Below, piece by piece: positions 57,948-64,000 of a DNA stretch of 64,000 nucleotides; the stretch's first letter is position 1, and the number at the start of each line of letters is the position of its first letter. A model generated the notes under the pieces. That model did no database searches. It was given only the letters and a program-made list of their open reading frames with translations, and was not told the origin of the DNA. Position numbers and translations under genes: made by a program. Where the stretch lies: the NCBI RefSeq assembly GCF_016808335.1, contig NC_053147.1, positions 24,740,913 through 24,804,912 of the forward strand. The letters are read 5' to 3'. The stretch is from Panicum virgatum. Taxonomy: Eukaryota > Streptophyta > Magnoliopsida > Poales > Poaceae.

Positions 57948-59323
57948 ATGGCATAAAAAGGATGAACGGGAACGGTTTCATTCCCAGCAGATAGTAGAAT
58001 AATGCAAAATGGAACAAGTTTTTTTTTCAGTGCTTTCATGTCACGATATGCCTGAATAAGACTGCATTATATTTTCTCAGAGAGCGCACGCATGCACACA
58101 CACACGGTCACCAACTCTACAGTCTACACATGGGTGCAAGAGGACACCGGATCGGAGGAGGGCAGATCTTAGCCACATGTCTAATCGCGCATTATTATGA
58201 TGATGTTCGCCGGTATCTTTTCCATTCCCTCCCGTCTAATCTATCGGCATAGCCTTTCGGAAATTCGGATCCAAAGCGAAGCTCCAGCCTGCTGCTCTCG
58301 GCTCAGTGCTCTCTCCAGTAGTCTCCACCAGAGCTAGGCCGGCTTCCCTTCTTGTGTGGGAGCCCGGCCTGGAGCTAGGGTGGCCGCCCGGCTCACCACT
58401 GGCATCACGATGAGCTCGTCTGCCACAAGTCCAAAATGGACTCCGTGGATCATGCGTAGCCGTGCAGATTTGTATAAAATACGTGGTGCGCGACACCGTA
58501 AAAAGACGATCAGGAGTGCGTAATGGAATTGAAGATGCGTGTCCCTGGATTTGAGACACGGGGTACACGCAGAGGGTTGTCACGACTCACGAGAGGCGAG
58601 GTGATTTCTGTCATGTCGTTTTTTGCTATGCATCGGACACAGACAGCCACTGATGGGGACGGTGGTCACTCCAATTATTCGACAAGCTTAACGACACGAG
58701 CGGCACATGTTAACTACATTCGGGAAATGTTAATTCTTGAGGGTGGCCGGTCCCACATGCCATATATATGTAGCTAGTACAGTCGAGAATTTTGGCAAAA
58801 TGCTTTCGTTTTCTCCAGTGGCGAGCCATGCGTGTGCAGTGGAATTTTGCGGAGAATTTTCTATCATTTGGAGAACTTGTTTTCTGAAGACTATAGAAGA
58901 CTGGTATGAGTTCATGATTCATCAACATGGACAGCATGCCGATTGCTGACTGCTGACGGAAGAATCAAGGACCCTGGAGTACACATGGTCTGGTGATGAC
59001 GTCGACAACACATCGATCTAACGGACACACATGACGCCCTCGCACCTCATTTTCAACGTCCTCGACACCTTCACGCGTAAGCAGCACCTCACACACGGCA
59101 GCAGGCTCCTCTAATCCTCTTTTCTGATATGCCATGAGTACATACTCTGTTTTTTTTTTGGGTCAAAAACGAACGAGCACATTGATTTCATCAACGGTTG
59201 GCCCAGCTGTTCAATTCAAAGAACCAAGTTATTGCCATACCGCTGTTGCGATGAGTTCATTCTTGGTTGTGCATAAAACAACGACCAATATGCTGCTACA
59301 TTTTTAGTCCTGGACTTCATCAA
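57948..59323. other. Intergenic, no gene recognised
   Basis: Short open frames on both strands (for example 58583-58236 minus) have no recognisable motif or start context. Confidence 0.5.
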
Positions 59324-59553
59324 GGCCATGTTTAGTTCTAAATTTTTTTCAAGATTTCCTGTCACATTGAATTTTTGGACGCATGCATGAAGTATTAAAT
59401 GTAGTTGAAAAAATAACTAATTGCACAGTTTAACTGTAAACGATGAGATGAGTCTTTTGAGCCTAATTAGTCAATGATTGGACACTAATTATTAAATAAA
59501 AACGAAAACGCTACAGTTCCAAAACCCAAAAATTTTGGGGGACTAAACGGCCC
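59324..59553. mobile_element. TTTAGTT-type MITE
   Basis: The left end GGCCATGTTTAGTTCTAAAT mirrors the right end AAAATTTTGGGGGACTAAAC followed by GGCCC. The body contains GCATGCATGAAGTATTAAAT and CGCTACAGTTCCAAAA, shared with the other TTTAGTT MITEs. It lies about 300 bp upstream of the LAX gene TATA box. Confidence 0.8.
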
Positions 59554-59858
59554 CCAAGTATAGTTACAGGTAGCACATTTGTCTTTTCTTAAAACAAAAT
59601 AAGTTTGCACAATTCTTGGCTAGGAAATGATGAGCAGAGCTGAAAGTGGGAAACACTCATCAGTCATCACCCAGCACAGAACCAACCAGCAAACGCAAGT
59701 AGTAAATGGAGCCGTCCCGTCCAGTCCAAGAGACAACCGGCGAACGTTGTTGCAGCCCATAGAGATTTTACAGTTACAGCAAAAAGCCAAAAACGAGGGA
59801 AGAAATGGCAGGGAAGCCGAAGGTTAGGCCGCCTGGGACAGCGACGGGTCTCCGGCGC

Positions 59859-59865
59859 TATAAAA
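59859..59865 (+). promoter_or_regulatory. TATA box of the LAX gene
   Basis: GCTATAAAAG lies 325 bp upstream of the ATG at 60190, followed by a C-rich leader (CTCTCTCGCCC). This gives a 5' UTR of about 300 bases. Confidence 0.75.
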
Positions 59866-60189
59866 GTGGCACGCGGCTCCCCCTCGCAACCCCCGCTCTC
59901 TCGCCCAAAATCCTCTCGCGTCAGATCATCCGAGGGTGAGCCGGAGCCCAACGCGGCCGGAGCGGCAGGCATCGACAGCTAGCACAGTAATTCCTGCGGC
60001 GCGTCGCGCAGCTGCCCGCCAACGAACCCCCCAGGCCAGCTCGCTATTTCACCTGCCCCGCTCCGATCCGCAACAGGGCTGGGCACTTGGGCCGCGCCAC
60101 GCCTTCCATTCCACCTCTCTCTCGGCCTCGGCACTCGGCCGCGAGCGTGCCTGGGGGTTTTGGTGTGGAGAGAGCGGCGCCGGGAGGGG

Positions 60190-61831
60190 ATGGTGCCGGG
60201 CGGCGAGCATGCGGAGGACGCCATCGTGGCGGACGCCGGCAACGGCAAGGGCGGGGAGGCGCTGCGCGCGATGGGCGTGGCCGGCGACGACGCCGAGCAG
60301 CAGCAGCAGCAGCAGCGCGACGGCGGGTTCAGCATGAAGAGCCTGCTGTGGCACGGCGGCTCCGTCTGGGACGCCTGGTTCAGCTGCGCCTCCAACCAGG
60401 TACGTAGCTGCTGGCTGCTGCCATTCGATGCCATGGATGCAAGGTCGGTCGGTCACCGGTGCGTTGTGTGTTGCTGGCTGGCAGGTGGCGCAGGTGCTGC
60501 TGACGCTGCCCTACTCCTTCTCGCAGCTGGGCATGGTCTCCGGCGTGCTGCTCCAGATCTTCTACGGCCTCATGGGCAGCTGGACCGCCTACCTCATCAG
60601 CGTCCTCTACGTCGAGTACCGCGCCCGCAAGGAGAAGGAAGGCGTCAGCTTCAAGAACCACGTCATCCAGGTCCGTCCCTTGGTTCGTGTCGGTGTCGCG
60701 TGTCGGTTACCAGCTTACCCTCTCCGATCCCTCGCCGCACCCCCCGGCCGCGCCGCGCGCGCTCCCCTCGCTCCTCCGCAACTGTTTCCAGTTCCGTTTC
60801 CTCGCCGGCCAGCTTCCCCGGGAGGACACGGTTTCTGTGCCGCACTCATCATGCTGCTTTTCCTCGGCCGGGGGGCATGGGAATTGGATCCGCTGGCCAC
60901 GGTCGGTCACGCCCGCCGTGTGCCATCGATCGATCGATGCGCGCTGGAATTTCGGGGAGCGGGTGCTGAGTAGTGTAGCGTTGCTTTGCTTGCTTGCCCT
61001 GTGGTAAGGCGCTTTGCTATGCTAGCTGTGTGCCGCCTGCCGACCTCGCTCGCCGGCCATTTCCTTCCTGAACACGGCAAAACGACGACGCCACCGGCAC
61101 GCACCTGTTTGTTTTACTTGCTCCAGTACATGCACGCATCAAAACTGAACAAAAAAATTGATTTTTTTGCCTCACCTGGCCGTTGTTGGCCAGTGGTTCG
61201 AGGTCCTGGACGGGCTCCTGGGCCGGTACTGGAAGGCCGCCGGGCTCGCGTTCAACTGCACGTTCCTGCTCTTCGGCTCGGTCATCCAGCTGATCGCCTG
61301 CGCAAGGTCAGTCAGATTCCTCGTCGTTCCTTGCCACAGTGCTACGTGCATACTGGCGATGCCGTTGCCGTAGCAAAGCTGCGTGGATCTGGCGGCCATG
61401 AACTGATGAGCTCGTGGCATGGCATTGGCACGCGCCAGCAACATCTACTACATCAACGACCGGCTGGACAAGCGGACGTGGACGTACATCTTCGGCGCGT
61501 GCTGCGCCACCACCGTCTTCATCCCCTCCTTCCACAACTACCGCGTCTGGTCCTTCCTCGGCCTCGGCATGACCACCTACACCGCCTGGTACCTCACCAT
61601 CGCCGCCGCCGTCCACGGCCAGGTGAGCCCCTGCGCCAGTCGTTCGCTCTGGGTCTGGTTTGCCAGCGCGGTCGCGGTGAGCTAGCTAGCTTGCTAACAG
61701 TGACCGTCCTGCGCATGCCGGCGCGCCGCGCAGGTCGACGGCGTCGCGTACTCGAGCCCGAACAAGCTCGTGCTCTACTTCACCGGCGCCACCAACATCC
61801 TCTACACTTTCGGCGGCCACGCGGTCACTGT
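60190..61831 (+). CDS. AUX1/LAX-type auxin influx carrier, 5' part (window ends within the gene)
   Basis: Five exons, 60190-60399, 60485-60670, 61194-61306, 61439-61622 and 61734-61831, all with GT-AG junctions, encode about 264 residues of a protein that is normally about 490. AUX1/LAX proteins are plasma-membrane proton symporters that bring auxin into cells. Diagnostic segments are present: LLWHGGSVWDAWFSCASNQ, VAQVLLTLPYSFSQLGM, YRARKEKEGVSFKNHVIQ, NIYYINDRLDKRTWTYIFGA, and VLYFTGATNILYTFGGHAVT. The N-terminus has a run of six Gln (about 37-42). AVHGQVDG in exon 4-5 looks closer to the rice LAX2 type than to LAX1, from memory. The last exon ends in phase (ACT GT|GTGAGT), so at least one more exon follows beyond 64000. 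No stop or frameshift is seen. Confidence 0.95.
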
Positions 61832-64000
61832 GTGAGTACTTGAACTACTCTGCTATCTGTAATTACTCCCTCCGTCTCAAAATAATTACACATTTGCGAT
61901 TCAAAATTTTTCCCATTATAATGTGTCAATATAGCCCCATAGAGGCTAGCTGTCCGCTCAGCATCTACCAACGTCACATTGGAGGGAGCAAACCAAATAA
62001 AAAAATTACCATAGATGGAAAAAGGTGAGCAACTTGGAAAGATTTGGACCACTCGTTTGTTAGAACTGTAGTGATCTGTAAGCTTAAATAGTAAACTCAT
62101 TAAATGATCCACAGTAAAATAATTAATTAAGAAATGAAAAAGATAAGAAGAACGGAATGTTTCCATCCTGTTTCACCCTGATCGGGGGTGAACCAACCTA
62201 AGGGGTGTCGGTTCCCCGGTGGGCAACGGGTCTATATATACAAGGGGGTTGAAACCCCGTTTAACTAGCCCGATCGACTGTCCATTGCCACCACCGGGGT
62301 AACGCCACTTACATGCCCAAAATTCAAATACAGAGGCTAAGAACAGTGGAGAAGAAATTGAGATGAGAGGTCCTAGTGACCAAGGTACGCATCTCATGTT
62401 ATTTTGTGGTTCTAGTTTGAGCTAATGATCCTAGAATCTAACATCGTTTACTCACAAATACGGATAGAGACTCTGTCCAGCGGCAGGCAACCTGTCTTCA
62501 CTGCACACCTTCACTGCACACCTGTGTTGCCAACGGTGGTACTGTCAGTGACGTTAGCTTCACTTTTTAGGGGTAAAAATGTAATTTTACAGCTACAGTA
62601 ACTTACACATTTGAATGCTAGACGTGCTTTTATTTTGGGACGGAGGGAGTATGCGGCAGCCGAAATTGTAATCTGTCAATGACAAGCGCGCCCAGCATCG
62701 AAGCCAGAACATTTGGAGGATTCTCGGTCTTCCATCTGAGCACCGGTGTTTGCTGACATTTCAACACTCACGGCAGCTATTGCCTAGTGCTGGGATAATC
62801 AGTACATCTACATACATGGTGGAGTAGTAGTAGAAAGAAAAGACATGTTTGTAGATGAGTCAAACCAGATCACACAAGGAGTAGGAAACAATTCACCATG
62901 GTGGAAGGCAGCAGCTTTGTTACTGTATCTTCTAACCATTGGGCAGACAGAAATGCAGCACGGCCACTAGCTCTGGTGATCAGCCCCTACCGTTCCCCTA
63001 CTACTGAAGGTCCATGCTAGGCGTCCACTAGACTATGCACTTCAATATTCCCAGGCAGCAATCCTTTATTCTATCCCTTTGCTCATTACGTGCGCTTAGT
63101 ATAACACCTGCCATGATGATCTTTGCTGCGTGATGATTACAGCAAAACTTGCTTGACGGGTAGTCGGCGGCGACGTTTACGTGCTTTTGATCACACGCTC
63201 GCACCAGTTGTTAGGGAGTCCTTTTATCCTAAAAATCCATCTGCTTTTTTCTCTAGTGGTGAAAAGAAAAACAAAACAAAGTTCTTTGCAGAGGTTGGGG
63301 GCGACGTGGACTGGTTTCAATTCAGGTAGTGCCGAGTTCACATCAAGTGAACAAATTCCGTCCTGCTGCCCCCGTGCGGGGGTGATACCATCTACATCGG
63401 ATTGAGACAATACAGTGCCTCATCGTTTCATGATTCTGGTCTACCCCTTTGTTGGCGATAACCTTTGGCATTTGGTTAGTGGAGAGGAAGTCTCAAAGGT
63501 GTGACAGTTTGATCCCAACCCAACCTTAGAAGGTGAATGCCTACCTGTCTGCCAATCTTACAGTACAGTGCCCCTGAATAATCCCTGATGACTATCACCA
63601 TCCCTTGCCTGAAGCAATATAATTTCCAGACCACAATCTCTGTTGTTGCTTTCAGAGTGATACGACAGTTTCCATTAGTGTAGTAGCATGTTATCATCAC
63701 TCGTAGATGTTAGGTGCTTAGTTTACTCGATAATTGCTGCTCCATTTGGCCGTATTTGTCGGCCCCCACTGCTAATCTGACTGGTGGCGCGATCGTATCT
63801 GGCTCGCTGGTCTCAATGTTGCTGTTACGGCTGGTGAGATTCTTCATGTCCCAATCTTTCAAAATATACTGACTAGGAGAAGCACCAACTTTTCCCCAGC
63901 TTGATGGCTTATCGTTCAATCAACATAAAAAGTTCGTAAATTATTTGCGCGCATGTGTGGAAAAGGGCGTCTAGTACGACGTTAATTCCAAGTACTGATT
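61832..64000 (+). other. Intron 5 of the LAX gene (incomplete, over 2.1 kb)
   Basis: The next LAX exon should begin with the codons for EIMHAMW; I could not find it before the window ends. The intron holds the Stowaway-type element at 61866-62649 and otherwise no recognised feature. Confidence 0.65.
61866..62649. mobile_element. Stowaway-type element in LAX intron 5
   Basis: Ends are CTCCCTCCGTCTCAAAATAA and, at the right, TTTATTTTGGGACGGAGGGAG, with TA on both sides (61864-61865 and 62650-62651), the Tc1/mariner target duplication. At 784 bp it is long for a Stowaway MITE; the GC-richer stretch at about 62160-62400 may be a nested insertion. Confidence 0.8.

Overview
This is nuclear DNA from a grass (Poaceae), most likely a panicoid. 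The evidence is the very GC-rich coding exons with GT-AG introns, grass-type protein families, and a dense load of grass transposable elements (MULE, CACTA, Helitron, Stowaway and other MITEs, solo LTRs). I cannot name the species from the sequence alone. No rRNA, tRNA or CRISPR is supported.

Five genes look like ordinary host genes. (1) A single-exon BAHD acyltransferase (6322-7752, +). (2) A two-exon glycerol-3-phosphate acyltransferase with an N-terminal HAD phosphatase domain, RAM2/GPAT4-6-8 type (18081-15469, -); its last codons look frameshifted. (3) A two-exon TPR protein (42211-43794, +). (4) A three-exon R2R3-MYB of the MYB98 class (46727-49731, +). (5) The first five exons of an AUX1/LAX auxin influx carrier (60190-61831, +); the rest lies beyond the window. 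They share no evident pathway and look like independent genes separated by transposon-rich DNA.

The transposon layer is unusually readable because many insertions still have target-site duplications (TSDs). A solo LTR (1842-3767) splits a MITE with a perfect 5-bp TSD. Helitron-like ends bracket 7960-12484 and 13364-14934. A 10.1-kb Mutator-like element (19144-29236) has a perfect 9-bp TSD, about 400-bp terminal inverted repeats that each carry a promoter, a decayed transposase, a plant-mobile-domain fragment and two GRF zinc-finger genes; two solo-LTR copies are nested inside it, one cutting a GRF exon. A 4.4-kb CACTA element (30697-35131) has a 3-bp TSD and a GC-rich payload. A 1.28-kb Pack-MULE (55771-57047) with a perfect 9-bp TSD carries the promoter, transit-peptide region and start of the SAM-binding domain of a uroporphyrinogen-III methyltransferase gene.

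Other notable items are a short DLN-repeat ORF inside a mariner/Stowaway-like relic (37551-37988), a U-box/ARM pseudogene with a perfect 105-bp tandem duplication (38535-38744), a near-perfect hairpin (about 40693-40885) and a four-unit tandem array of about 350-400 bp with embedded (TA)n (53667-55180). All calls come from reading the sequence; no database search was run.
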